A DNA stretch of 56,243 bases from an uncultured Oscillospiraceae bacterium (GTDB lineage Bacteria > Bacillota > Clostridia > Oscillospirales > Oscillospiraceae): NCBI GenBank assembly GCA_944387125.1, contig CALXDT010000032.1, positions 1-56,243 on the forward strand. The letters are read 5' to 3'. The notes under the pieces were generated by a model. The model did not search any database. It saw only the letters and a list, made by a program, of their open reading frames with translations, and had not been told where the DNA came from. The position numbers and the translations under genes were made by a program. Below, piece by piece: positions 16,155 through 23,587 of this stretch; the first letter of the stretch is position 1, and each line of letters begins with the position of its first letter.

Positions 16155-16865
16155 TTACAGGGGGGACTGCTTGATTTTGGCGAACCGCCGGGGATACTGC
16201 CTGGGGGTGGGGGCGATTTTGCGCAGCACCACAATCCCGTGGCTGGCGCCGTCAATGGGAAATTCCAGCACATCTTCCAGCTTCAGCCCCAGCTTCTTCA
16301 GGGCGCTGCCGCACTGGCGCAGCTCCTCCCGGGCGGCGGGGCCTTTCATGGCCAGCACCGCGCCGCCCACCTTCACATAGGGGGCGGTCAGCTCCAGCAG
16401 GATGTTCAGCCGGGCCACGGCCCGGGACAGCGCATAGTCATACTGCTCCCGGCGGTCTGCCGCGGCCTCCTCCGCCCGGGCGGTAAGGCACTGGGCTTCA
16501 ATTCCCAGCTGGGGCAGAATTTGGCTCAGCCAGTTCATCCGCTTGCCCAGGGAGTCCAGCAGCGTCACCCGGGCGGTGGGGCAGGCAATGGCCACGGGAA
16601 CCCCGGGGAATCCCGCTCCGCAGCCGATGTCAATGACGGCCTTGCCGGAAAGATCCGCCGCCTTCAGCACCGTCAGGCTGTCCAGCAGGTGGAGCCTTGC
16701 CACAGGAACATCCTCGGTGATGGCCGTAAGGTTCATCACCTTATTCTGCTCCACCACTGCCCGGCCGAAGGCGCAGAGGGTGTCGATCTGCTCCCGGCTC
16801 AGGGAAAGCCCCAGCTCCGGGAGACCCTGCTCCAGAGTCGCTTTCATGTTATCCAACCCGTCCAT
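16155..16865 (-). CDS. rsmG: 16S rRNA m7G527 methyltransferase RsmG
   Basis: Methylates N7 of G527 in 16S rRNA using S-adenosylmethionine. The 236-residue protein has the RsmG N-terminal helix region, NLTAITEDVPVARLHLLDSL (45-64), the SAM-binding VIDIGCGAGFPG (77-88), and the later LSRAVARLNILLEL block. Length is standard. The 5' end overlaps the DUF3810 gene by 17 bases; AGGTGA lies 6 bases before the ATG at 16865, and a second in-frame ATG at 16847 abuts the upstream stop. The overlap implies translational coupling with DUF3810. Confidence 0.95.
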   Translation of the reverse strand: MDGLDNMKATLEQGLPELGLSLSREQIDTLCAFGRAVVEQNKVMNLTAITEDVPVARLHLLDSLTVLKAADLSGKAVIDIGCGAGFPGVPVAIACPTARVTLLDSLGKRMNWLSQILPQLGIEAQCLTARAEEAAADRREQYDYALSRAVARLNILLELTAPYVKVGGAVLAMKGPAAREELRQCGSALKKLGLKLEDVLEFPIDGASHGIVVLRKIAPTPRQYPRRFAKIKQSPL

Positions 16866-18012
16866 CCAGATTCACCTGTTCCTCGTCATAGGGGTCGAAG
16901 GGGGATTCCTCCACGGAAATGGAGGGAAGCACCACCGTTTGAATATGCCAGTTTACCAGAAGGTCGCACACCTGACCGTAGGAGGAAACCCCGGCCTCAT
17001 CGCCGCTGACCTTCAGGTAGGTGTCGTTGACGGTATCGGCAAAGGCGGTGGCGTTCTGGGTCTGGTGGGTCTGGAAAAAGGCGCTGTAGCTGTTCAGATC
17101 CTGAGCCAGCTCCGTGGAAACGCCGTTGGCCACCCGGGCGGCGGCCGCGGCGGCGGACTGGCTGTTGACGCTGTTCAGGGCGTTGTAGCAGTACCGGAAG
17201 GCCATGAAATAGGCCGAATATTGGAAATCCGTATCCGGGTGGACGCTGCAGGCCAGAAATCCGGCGAAATTGGCGTCCCGCTCCGCGGCGATGCACATTC
17301 TGTGGGCCATCTCATGGCACATGGTAAAGGGCAGCGCCAGATCCGGGATCTGGGGATTGACACAGGCCTCGCCGGTCAGCCCGAAGGTGACGCCGGTGAT
17401 GCCCATGGAGGTGTACATATCCGCCCAGGCCAGCTCCTTCACCGGCAGCCGGGAGCCTGCGAATACCGGATAGTGCATCTCATAGGTCAGTATCCGGAAG
17501 CCTTCCCCGGCCCGGTTGGCCAGATCTGCAAATTCCGCGAAATCCACATTGCCGCTGCTGTCCCGGTTCACCTGGGCAGCCAGCTCGTTGGCACGATCCC
17601 GGTAGTATTCCGCCGCCTCCACCAGCTCCTCCAGGGTGTAGCTGGAGGTGTCCAGCCGCAGGTCGTCGGAAAGATCCCCGGCGTAGTAATTCAGCCCCCA
17701 GACCAGGGTATGGCACAGATAGATCCCGGCAAATACCGCGGCCACCCATCCCAGCCACTGGATGGGGTTCCATTTCAGCACGATCATCAGCACAAGGCTG
17801 GCCAGGATCAGCACCCCCAGCGCCACAGCCAGCAGCTGCCAAAGGGGGAAGTCCACCTGGGAAGACCACTCCGCCAGAATGCCCTGGAGCGTCCGGGTGA
17901 CGTAGGGGTAGATCATATCCACCAGGGTGGAAAACTGCTTCCCAAACCCCATCAGCACCCAGGTGATGGCCGCGAAGATCCCCGCGGTAAGGTAGCCAAA
18001 CCAATATTTCAA
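16849..18012 (-). CDS. DUF3810 membrane-bound metalloprotease-like protein
   Basis: A predicted integral membrane zinc protein of 387 residues. Membrane segments lie at about 4-22, 58-79 and 83-104, followed by a large domain with HEMAH (233-237) and a following E-x-D-A-N (244-248), the HExxH-like zinc arrangement seen in DUF3810. The first catalytic Glu is kept. Physiological substrates are unknown to me. The start is TTG at 18012, with GAGGAGGG 7 bases upstream; the open frame continues upstream but starts in a sequence without a ribosome site. It overlaps rsmG by 17 bases. A -10 TATACT on the minus strand at 18101-18106 with AAGACA 17 bases away may be its promoter. Confidence 0.8.
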   Translation of the reverse strand: MKYWFGYLTAGIFAAITWVLMGFGKQFSTLVDMIYPYVTRTLQGILAEWSSQVDFPLWQLLAVALGVLILASLVLMIVLKWNPIQWLGWVAAVFAGIYLCHTLVWGLNYYAGDLSDDLRLDTSSYTLEELVEAAEYYRDRANELAAQVNRDSSGNVDFAEFADLANRAGEGFRILTYEMHYPVFAGSRLPVKELAWADMYTSMGITGVTFGLTGEACVNPQIPDLALPFTMCHEMAHRMCIAAERDANFAGFLACSVHPDTDFQYSAYFMAFRYCYNALNSVNSQSAAAAAARVANGVSTELAQDLNSYSAFFQTHQTQNATAFADTVNDTYLKVSGDEAGVSSYGQVCDLLVNWHIQTVVLPSISVEESPFDPYDEEQVNLDGRVG

Positions 18013-18100
18013 AGGAAACCCTCCTCTATCTGTGGAAAAACGCCGGAAAATCTCTCTGTTCGCCCGAATCCCACCGGCACGGAATGGGCATACATGCTTT

Positions 18101-18129
18101 AGTATAACACAAATTGCCCCCCTTGTCTT
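18101..18129 (-). promoter_or_regulatory. Promoter of the DUF3810-rsmG pair
   Basis: On the minus strand AAGACA (18124-18129) and TATACT (18101-18106) are 17 bases apart. The -35 is only a partial match. Confidence 0.5.
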
Positions 18130-18211
18130 CCCCCAATTTTTTAAATTTTTCTGAAGGGGGCCGGGGACATTTCGCGCCCCGGAATCGTATTCCCTTTGAA
18201 GGCGCAAAATA

Positions 18212-18235
18212 CCCCGGAGGGGAAGCCCTCCGGGG
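18212..18235 (-). terminator. Terminator after the HIT gene
   Basis: On the minus strand CCCCGGAGGG and CCCTCCGGGG form a perfect 10-base-pair stem closed by CTTC and followed by TATTTTG. It starts 6 bases after the HIT stop codon. Confidence 0.8.
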
Positions 18236-18241
18236 ATCCGA

Positions 18242-18583
18242 TTATGCCATTTCCAGCGCCAGCTGTTTGCCGCCGAGAATGTGGAAGTGCAGGTGCTTCA
18301 CCGTCTGCCCCGCGTCGGGGCCGCAGTTGCTTACCACCCGGTAGCCGGTTTCCAGCCCTTCCGCCCGGGCGATTTCCGGAATCACCGTGAAGATCCGGGA
18401 GACGACGGCGCTGTTCTCCCGGGTAATGCCGCTGCAGTCGGGAATGTGCGCCTTGGGCACCACCAGAATGTGGGTGGGCGCCTGGGGGGCAATGTCCCGG
18501 AAGGCGAAGACCAGATCGTCCTCATAGACCTTGGCAGAGGGGATTTCCCCGGCAATGATTCTGCAGAACAAACAATCAGACAT
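18242..18583 (-). CDS. HIT family protein (HinT-like nucleotide hydrolase)
   Basis: A purine nucleoside phosphoramidase/hydrolase of the HinT branch. The 113-residue protein begins MSDCLFCRIIAGEIPSAKVY, with a C4-x2-C7 pair, and ends with the histidine triad HLHFH (97-101) inside KHLHFHILGG. GGAGGAATGAAAC precedes the ATG. It lies 27 bases after the small-multidrug-export family gene on the same strand and is followed directly by a terminator, so the two may share a transcript. Cellular role in Clostridia is not established. Confidence 0.94.
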   Translation of the reverse strand: MSDCLFCRIIAGEIPSAKVYEDDLVFAFRDIAPQAPTHILVVPKAHIPDCSGITRENSAVVSRIFTVIPEIARAEGLETGYRVVSNCGPDAGQTVKHLHFHILGGKQLALEMA

Positions 18584-18610
18584 GTTTCATTCCTCCTGAA
18601 AATGAAGCCC

Positions 18611-19084
18611 TTACAGGCCGAATACGTGAACGCCGGTGAGGCTGACCACACCCATGATAATCCCCGCCAGGATCACGCCCAGGCACACGGAGACGGTAGT
18701 GGATTTCAGACCCATGTCCAGAAAGGAGGCGGCCAGGGTGCCGGTCCAGGCGCCGGTGCCCGGCAGGGGGACGCCCACGAACAGGGTCAGCGCCAGGAAC
18801 AGACCCCGGCGGCCGGCGCTTTCCGTCAGCTTGCGGCCGGCTCGTTCCCCCTTTTCCACGCAGTAGGTGAAGAATTTTCCGATATACCGTTTGTCCATGC
18901 CCCAGAGCAGAACCTTTCGGGCGAACAGATAGATAATGGGTACCGGAAGCATGTTCCCGATTACGCACACCACCAGGGCGGTGAAATAGTCCAGCCCCAT
19001 GCCCACGGCAAAGGGAACGCCGCCCCGCAGCTCGATCAGCGGGACCATGGATACGAAAAAGCAGATGAGATAGTTTTTGAGCAT
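18611..19084 (-). CDS. Small multi-drug export family membrane protein (COG2426)
   Basis: An integral membrane protein of 157 residues from the family named putative small multi-drug export protein; transport activity is not demonstrated for it by sequence. Features are an N-terminal hydrophobic segment leading to SMVPLIELRGGVP (the family signature), a second segment with NMLPVPIIYLFARK, a cytoplasmic basic loop, and PLPGTGAWTGTLAA followed by two more helices. The start at 19084 is selected because AGGAGA sits 7 bases upstream; an ATG 6 bases earlier overlaps this ribosome site. HIT follows. Confidence 0.85.
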   Translation of the reverse strand: MLKNYLICFFVSMVPLIELRGGVPFAVGMGLDYFTALVVCVIGNMLPVPIIYLFARKVLLWGMDKRYIGKFFTYCVEKGERAGRKLTESAGRRGLFLALTLFVGVPLPGTGAWTGTLAASFLDMGLKSTTVSVCLGVILAGIIMGVVSLTGVHVFGL

Positions 19085-19114
19085 TTCCATTCTCCTGTAA
19101 AAAAGTTCAGCGTC

Positions 19115-19143
19115 ATTGTACCACAGAACCATGGACGGTACAA
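19115..19143 (-). promoter_or_regulatory. Putative promoter of the export-family gene
   Basis: On the minus strand TTGTAC (19138-19143) and TACAAT (19115-19120) are 17 bases apart. TTGTACC/GGTACAA also forms an inverted repeat (19116-19122 with 19137-19143) spanning the promoter, possibly an operator. Confidence 0.55.
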
Positions 19144-19278
19144 GGAAAAAATCGGATAATTTCTTAATTTTTGGTTAAGAGATTGGGTTTTTGGGGGGTT
19201 TTACTGAAAATAGCTGTGGCCGGGCTATGAAATTTTCTTGAATTCTGCCCGGAAAGGGTGGAAGTTTTTCTCCCTCTG

Positions 19279-19287
19279 TGGTATAAT
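19279..19287 (+). promoter_or_regulatory. Extended -10 promoter of the U32 gene
   Basis: TGGTATAAT is an extended -10 (TGnTATAAT) without a recognisable -35 at the normal distance. It is about 50 bases before the U32 start. Confidence 0.6.
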
Positions 19288-19339
19288 GCACTGTAACGAA
19301 AATGCGCAGTTGCACCCAAAAACAGATGGAGAGAAGATT

Positions 19340-21421
19340 ATGCTGGAAATACTGGCTCCCGCCGGGTCTATGGAGGCCCTGCGCGCGGCGGTGCAGAACC
19401 GTGCCAACGCCGTGTATTTAGGCTGCGGCAACTTCAATGCCCGGCAAAGCGCGAAGAATTTTACCCCCCAAACCCTGTCTGAGGCGGTGAAATACTGCCA
19501 TATCCGGGGGGTTCAGGTGCATCTGACCCTGAACACCCTGGTTTCCGACCGGGAACTGGATCAGGCGGCGGATATGATCCGTCTGGCCGCCAGAAACAAT
19601 GTGGACGCCTTCATTGTCCAGGATCTGGGGGTAGTGCGGCTGTGCCGCCAGATCGCCCCCCATATTCCCGTCCACGGCTCCACCCAGATGAGCGTCCACT
19701 CTCTGGAGGGCGTCCGGGCCTGCGCCGCCATGGGGATCTCCCGGGTGGTGCTCAGCCGGGAGCTGAGCCGGGAGGAGATCCGCTATATCTGCGCCAATTC
19801 CCCGGTGGAAATCGAGGTTTTCGGCCACGGCGCCCTGTGCATGTGCTACTCCGGCCAGTGCTATATGTCCGCGGTAATCGGCGGACGCTCCGGCAACCGG
19901 GGCCGCTGTGCCCAGCCCTGCCGCCAGAGCTACGGCTACACCCACTGGGCGGACAAATATCCCCTGAGCCTGAAGGACAACTGCCTGGTTTCCTACGTTC
20001 GGGAGCTGCAGCAGATGGGCGTCGCCTCCTTAAAAATCGAAGGCCGGATGAAGCGGCCGGAGTACGTGGCCACGGTCACTGCCGTGTACCGGAAGGCGCT
20101 GGACGAGGGACAGGTGACAAAGGCCATGATGGACGCCCTGTACACCGCCTTCAACCGCCAGGGCTTTACCGACGGCTACTACACCGGCCAGGTGGACGGG
20201 AACATGTTCGGCGTCCGGGAGGACGTCCGGGAGGATCCTGACTGGCTCCAGGCTGCCCGCCGATCCTATGAGGCCGGGGAAACCCAGCTGGTGGATCTGC
20301 GGTTCCGGGCGGCTGTCACCGTAGACGGCAGCTCCCTCACCGCGGTGGATCCCGAGGGCCGCACCTGCACCGTCAACGGCCCGGTGCCGGAGCTGGCCAG
20401 AAATCTGCCCATCACCGGCGCCATGCTTGCCCAGCGGGTGGCGAAAACCGGCGGCACCCCCTACCGGTGCGTCCAGGTGGGCACCCGGGTGGATCCGGGG
20501 CTGACCATCTCCGCCGCGGCGGTGAACGCCATGCGCCGGGAGGTGCTCAATCAGCTCACCGCCCTGCGGGCCCGCCGGGAGGAGCATCCTCTGCGCAAGC
20601 CCAAGGCCGTGCCCCAGTACAAAGGCCCCGGGGGACTGCCGGGGCTGACCGTCCAGGTAAGCACCCGGGAGCAGCTGACCCCTGTGCTGCTGAACCTGGA
20701 GACCGCCATGCTCTACGTGCCCTTCCACATTCTGCTGGAGGATCCGGAGATGACCGGGCGGCTGGTGCAGCGGGGGCGGCTGGCCGCCGCGCTGCCCCGG
20801 ATCGTCCACGACGGGGAGATGCCCCGGCTCCGGGCGGGTCTTCAGACCCTGGCTCAATTGGGGGTGCGGGATGTGCTGGCGGGAAACCTGGGACTGCTGA
20901 TCCCCGCCCGGGAGGCGGGGATGCGGATCCACGGAGATTTCGGGCTGAATATCTTCAATTCCGCCTCCATGAACGTGCTCCGGGGGCTGGAGCTGAGCTC
21001 CGCCACTGTGAGCTTTGAAATGACCCTGCCCCAGATCCGGGATCTGAGCAAGGCGGTGAACGCGGAGCTGATCGGCTACGGCCGTCTGCCTCTGATGGTC
21101 ACGGAGCACTGCCTGATCCGGGGACGCACCGGGGAATGCACCTGCCATCTGGGCGGAACCAAGCTCACGGACAAAACCGGCGCGGAGTTCCCCCTGATCC
21201 GGGACGGGGATTCCTGCCGCAGCGTGATCCTCAACGGCAAGAAGCTCTCCTGGCTGGATCGCCAGGACGACCTGGCCAAGCTGGGGCTGTGGGCGGTGCG
21301 GCTGTCCTTCACCACGGAGAACAGCCGGGAGGTGGATCGGGTGCTGGGTGAATATCTGAATCCCGAACCCTTCGACCCCGGCGCCTGCACCCGGGGACTG
21401 TACCTGCGGGGCGTGGAATAA
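19340..21421 (+). CDS. U32 peptidase family protein with DUF3656 (RlhA-like)
   Basis: U32 proteins such as E. coli RlhA and TrhP take part in hydroxylation of rRNA C2501 or tRNA U34, not necessarily in proteolysis. This 693-residue protein has the long RlhA-type layout: N-terminal TIM barrel (MLEILAPAGSMEALRAAV), the cysteine-rich signature FGHGALCMCYSGQCY followed by GGRSGNRGRCAQPCR (C167, C169, C174, C190, C194), the LKIEGRMK block, and a long C-terminal part with a second barrel-like segment. The cysteines suggest an iron-sulfur site. GGAGAGAAGATT precedes the ATG at 19340. maf follows 38 bases downstream. RNA hydroxylation is inferred from family membership. Confidence 0.88.
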   Translation: MLEILAPAGSMEALRAAVQNRANAVYLGCGNFNARQSAKNFTPQTLSEAVKYCHIRGVQVHLTLNTLVSDRELDQAADMIRLAARNNVDAFIVQDLGVVRLCRQIAPHIPVHGSTQMSVHSLEGVRACAAMGISRVVLSRELSREEIRYICANSPVEIEVFGHGALCMCYSGQCYMSAVIGGRSGNRGRCAQPCRQSYGYTHWADKYPLSLKDNCLVSYVRELQQMGVASLKIEGRMKRPEYVATVTAVYRKALDEGQVTKAMMDALYTAFNRQGFTDGYYTGQVDGNMFGVREDVREDPDWLQAARRSYEAGETQLVDLRFRAAVTVDGSSLTAVDPEGRTCTVNGPVPELARNLPITGAMLAQRVAKTGGTPYRCVQVGTRVDPGLTISAAAVNAMRREVLNQLTALRARREEHPLRKPKAVPQYKGPGGLPGLTVQVSTREQLTPVLLNLETAMLYVPFHILLEDPEMTGRLVQRGRLAAALPRIVHDGEMPRLRAGLQTLAQLGVRDVLAGNLGLLIPAREAGMRIHGDFGLNIFNSASMNVLRGLELSSATVSFEMTLPQIRDLSKAVNAELIGYGRLPLMVTEHCLIRGRTGECTCHLGGTKLTDKTGAEFPLIRDGDSCRSVILNGKKLSWLDRQDDLAKLGLWAVRLSFTTENSREVDRVLGEYLNPEPFDPGACTRGLYLRGVE

Positions 21422-21459
21422 CGTCCCTGAGATTCCGTTATTTGAGAAAGGATACCCTT

Positions 21460-22035
21460 ATGCAGCTGATTTTAGCCTCTGGCTCCCCCCGCCGCCGGGA
21501 GCTGCTGAGCCTGTTTCACTACCACTTTATCGTCCGGGCGGCGGACATTGCGGAGACCATGGATCCGGACGCGCCCCCTGCCGCCCAGGTGGCCCGGCTG
21601 AGCCGGGAAAAGGCGCTGGCGGTGCCCCGGGAGGCGGAGGATGTGGTGGTGGCCGCAGACACCATTGTGGTCTGCGACCACCGGATTCTGGGCAAGCCCC
21701 GGAGCCGGGAGGAGGCGGCGGAAATGCTTACCCTGCTCTCCGGCCGGGATCACCAGGTGATCACCGGATGCACGGTGCTCCGGGGGGAGAGAAGCGAAAC
21801 CTTCACCCAGGTGACGGATCTGCACTTCCGCCCCCTGAGCCCCGGGGAGATCCGCCGGTATGTGGACTCCGGGGAGCCAATGGACAAAGCCGGCGCCTAC
21901 GGCATCCAGGGAGGCGCCGCGCTGTTCTGTGAGAAAATGGTGGGGGATTATTATAATGTGATGGGACTGCCGGTGTGCCGCGTGGGTCAGACGCTGAAGC
22001 GGCTGGCGCCGGAGATGATGGAGGACAGCCAATGA
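21460..22035 (+). CDS. maf: Maf nucleoside triphosphate pyrophosphatase
   Basis: Hydrolyses non-canonical or pyrimidine nucleoside triphosphates to monophosphates. The 191-residue protein starts MQLILASGSPRRRELL, the Maf signature, and has AADTIVVCDHRILGKPRS (about 69-86) with the catalytic Asp, and GAYGIQGGAALFCEKMVGDYYNVMGLP near the C-terminus. The start at 21460 has GAGAAAGG 8 bases upstream. Its TGA overlaps the mreC ATG, so maf-mreC-mreD-PBP2 is translationally coupled. In Clostridia maf commonly precedes the mre genes. Confidence 0.95.
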   Translation: MQLILASGSPRRRELLSLFHYHFIVRAADIAETMDPDAPPAAQVARLSREKALAVPREAEDVVVAADTIVVCDHRILGKPRSREEAAEMLTLLSGRDHQVITGCTVLRGERSETFTQVTDLHFRPLSPGEIRRYVDSGEPMDKAGAYGIQGGAALFCEKMVGDYYNVMGLPVCRVGQTLKRLAPEMMEDSQ

Positions 22036-22985
22036 GAAACTTATTCAGCACCCGGGTGAAGGTCATCCTGGTGATTGCGGCGCTGCTGACCGCGGGTCTG
22101 GCGATCCTCAGCGGCATCACCAACAGCACCGTTCCCGATCTGCTGGTGAAGGGGCTTCTGGCGCCCATCCGGGGCGCGGCCACCGCCCTGACCAACACCG
22201 CGGAAAAGTATTACGGCTATATGTTCCGGTACGAAGCCCTGGCGGCGGAAAACGAAGTGCTGGAAGCCCGGATTGCGGAGATGGAGGACGTGGCCCGTCA
22301 GGCCGACTCCGTGGCCCGGGAAAACGAACGGCTGCGGCAGGTGCTGGGGCTGACTGCCGCCAATGAGGACTTCAAGCTGGTGGACGCCTACATCATCGGC
22401 TGGAGCTCCACCGACTGGGAAAACACCTTCACCATCAACCGGGGCACCAACTCCGGCATCAACCAGAATATGTGCGCCATCACCGCCACCGGCGAGGTGG
22501 TGGGACTGGTGACAGAGGCGGGGCTGAACTACGCGGAAGTGACCACGGTGCTGGACTCCACCCTGGAAATCTCCGGCACCATCTCCACCTCCGGCTACAA
22601 CGGCATGGTTCGGGGCGGCTATGTGGACGGCACCGAGACCCTGCTGCGGATGAACTACCTGCCCTCCGCCGCCATCATCCGGAACAAGGACCAGGTAGTG
22701 ACCTCCGGCTCCACCGTGTATCCCCGGGGTCTGATCATCGGCTCCGTGGTGGACGCGGGCTTTGAGGAAACCGGCGTGGCCAAGTACGCCCTGCTGGATC
22801 CCGCCGCGGACATCAGCGCCCTGGAGCAGGTATTCATCATCACCGACTACACCACCGACACCGGAACCACCGGCACCACCGGCACCACCGGCAGCGAAGC
22901 CACCGGCGCCGCCACGGAGCCCGCGGCCACGGAAGCCGCCACGGTGCCCACCACCGGAGCCACCGTTCCCGGCGCGGTAGGATGA
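22032..22985 (+). CDS. mreC: Rod-shape determining protein MreC
   Basis: A membrane-anchored scaffold of the elongasome. The 317-residue protein has a short cytoplasmic N-terminus, one transmembrane segment (about 9-27), a coiled coil (about 60-100, AENEVLEARIAEMEDVARQ), and the MreC beta domains with the conserved INRGTNSGI and GYDGMVRGG-like NGMVRGGY block. The tail after about 278 is a low-complexity Thr/Gly/Ala stretch encoded by 9-base tandem repeats (about 22862-22893). The start overlaps maf (ATGA), and the stop overlaps mreD (ATGA). No mreB is present in this cluster. Confidence 0.93.
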   Translation: MRNLFSTRVKVILVIAALLTAGLAILSGITNSTVPDLLVKGLLAPIRGAATALTNTAEKYYGYMFRYEALAAENEVLEARIAEMEDVARQADSVARENERLRQVLGLTAANEDFKLVDAYIIGWSSTDWENTFTINRGTNSGINQNMCAITATGEVVGLVTEAGLNYAEVTTVLDSTLEISGTISTSGYNGMVRGGYVDGTETLLRMNYLPSAAIIRNKDQVVTSGSTVYPRGLIIGSVVDAGFEETGVAKYALLDPAADISALEQVFIITDYTTDTGTTGTTGTTGSEATGAATEPAATEAATVPTTGATVPGAVG

Positions 22986-23587
22986 GGGACGCCATGGCCG
23001 GAAAAAGAAGAAATAAGCGCAATGAGTTTAAGCCCGACGCCCAGCCCTCGGTGATTCTGAAGTCCCTGCGGCTGACCAAGCTGCAGCAGATGCGGCTGCT
23101 GCGGTGGGCGGGCTATGTGGGGGCGATCCTGGGGGCGCTGATCTTTCAGGACGTGATCATGAGCCAAATCCGGATCTTCGGCGCCACCACGGAGCTGTGC
23201 GCGGCGGTGATTCTGCTGATTACCATCCTGGAAGGGGTGGAGACCGGAAGCCTGTTCGTGCTCATCGCGTCCACCCTGTATTTTTACTCCGGATCCTCTC
23301 CGGGCGCCTACTGCATCGGTCTGCTGACCTTTTTGGGGGTGATCGCCTCCCTGTTCCGGCAGATGTACTGGCGGCGCAGCAGAAGCGCCATCGTTTTCTG
23401 CGCGGCGCTGGCGCAGATCGGCTACAGCCTCGGGCTGTACGGCGTGTGTCTGTTCAACGGGCTGACCCGATGGGATCGGCTGCCCCAGTTTCTGGTGGGC
23501 GCCGCCCTCAACATTCTTGTTATGATACCCCTTTACCCCTTGATCCATAGGATCGGCATGATCGGAGGAAATGTATGGAAAGAATAA
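22982..23587 (+). CDS. mreD: Rod-shape determining protein MreD
   Basis: A multispanning partner of MreC in peptidoglycan elongation. The 201-residue protein has an unusually long basic N-terminal cytoplasmic tail (about 40 residues, MAGKRRNKRNEFK) followed by five or so membrane helices. The low sequence conservation of MreD is normal; assignment rests on topology and on the mreC-mreD-PBP2 order. It overlaps mreC by 4 bases and the PBP2 gene by 13 bases. An alternative start at MAGKRR (22994) is possible. Confidence 0.85.
   Translation: MRDAMAGKRRNKRNEFKPDAQPSVILKSLRLTKLQQMRLLRWAGYVGAILGALIFQDVIMSQIRIFGATTELCAAVILLITILEGVETGSLFVLIASTLYFYSGSSPGAYCIGLLTFLGVIASLFRQMYWRRSRSAIVFCAALAQIGYSLGLYGVCLFNGLTRWDRLPQFLVGAALNILVMIPLYPLIHRIGMIGGNVWKE

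Noticed and set aside
18611..19132. Longer start for the export-family protein at 19132
   Set aside because: The extra 16 residues overlap the putative promoter; the ribosome site AGGAGA supports 19084.
22862..22893. Phase-variable tract in mreC
   Set aside because: The tandem unit is 9 bases, a multiple of three, so slippage would only alter tail length and not switch the frame.
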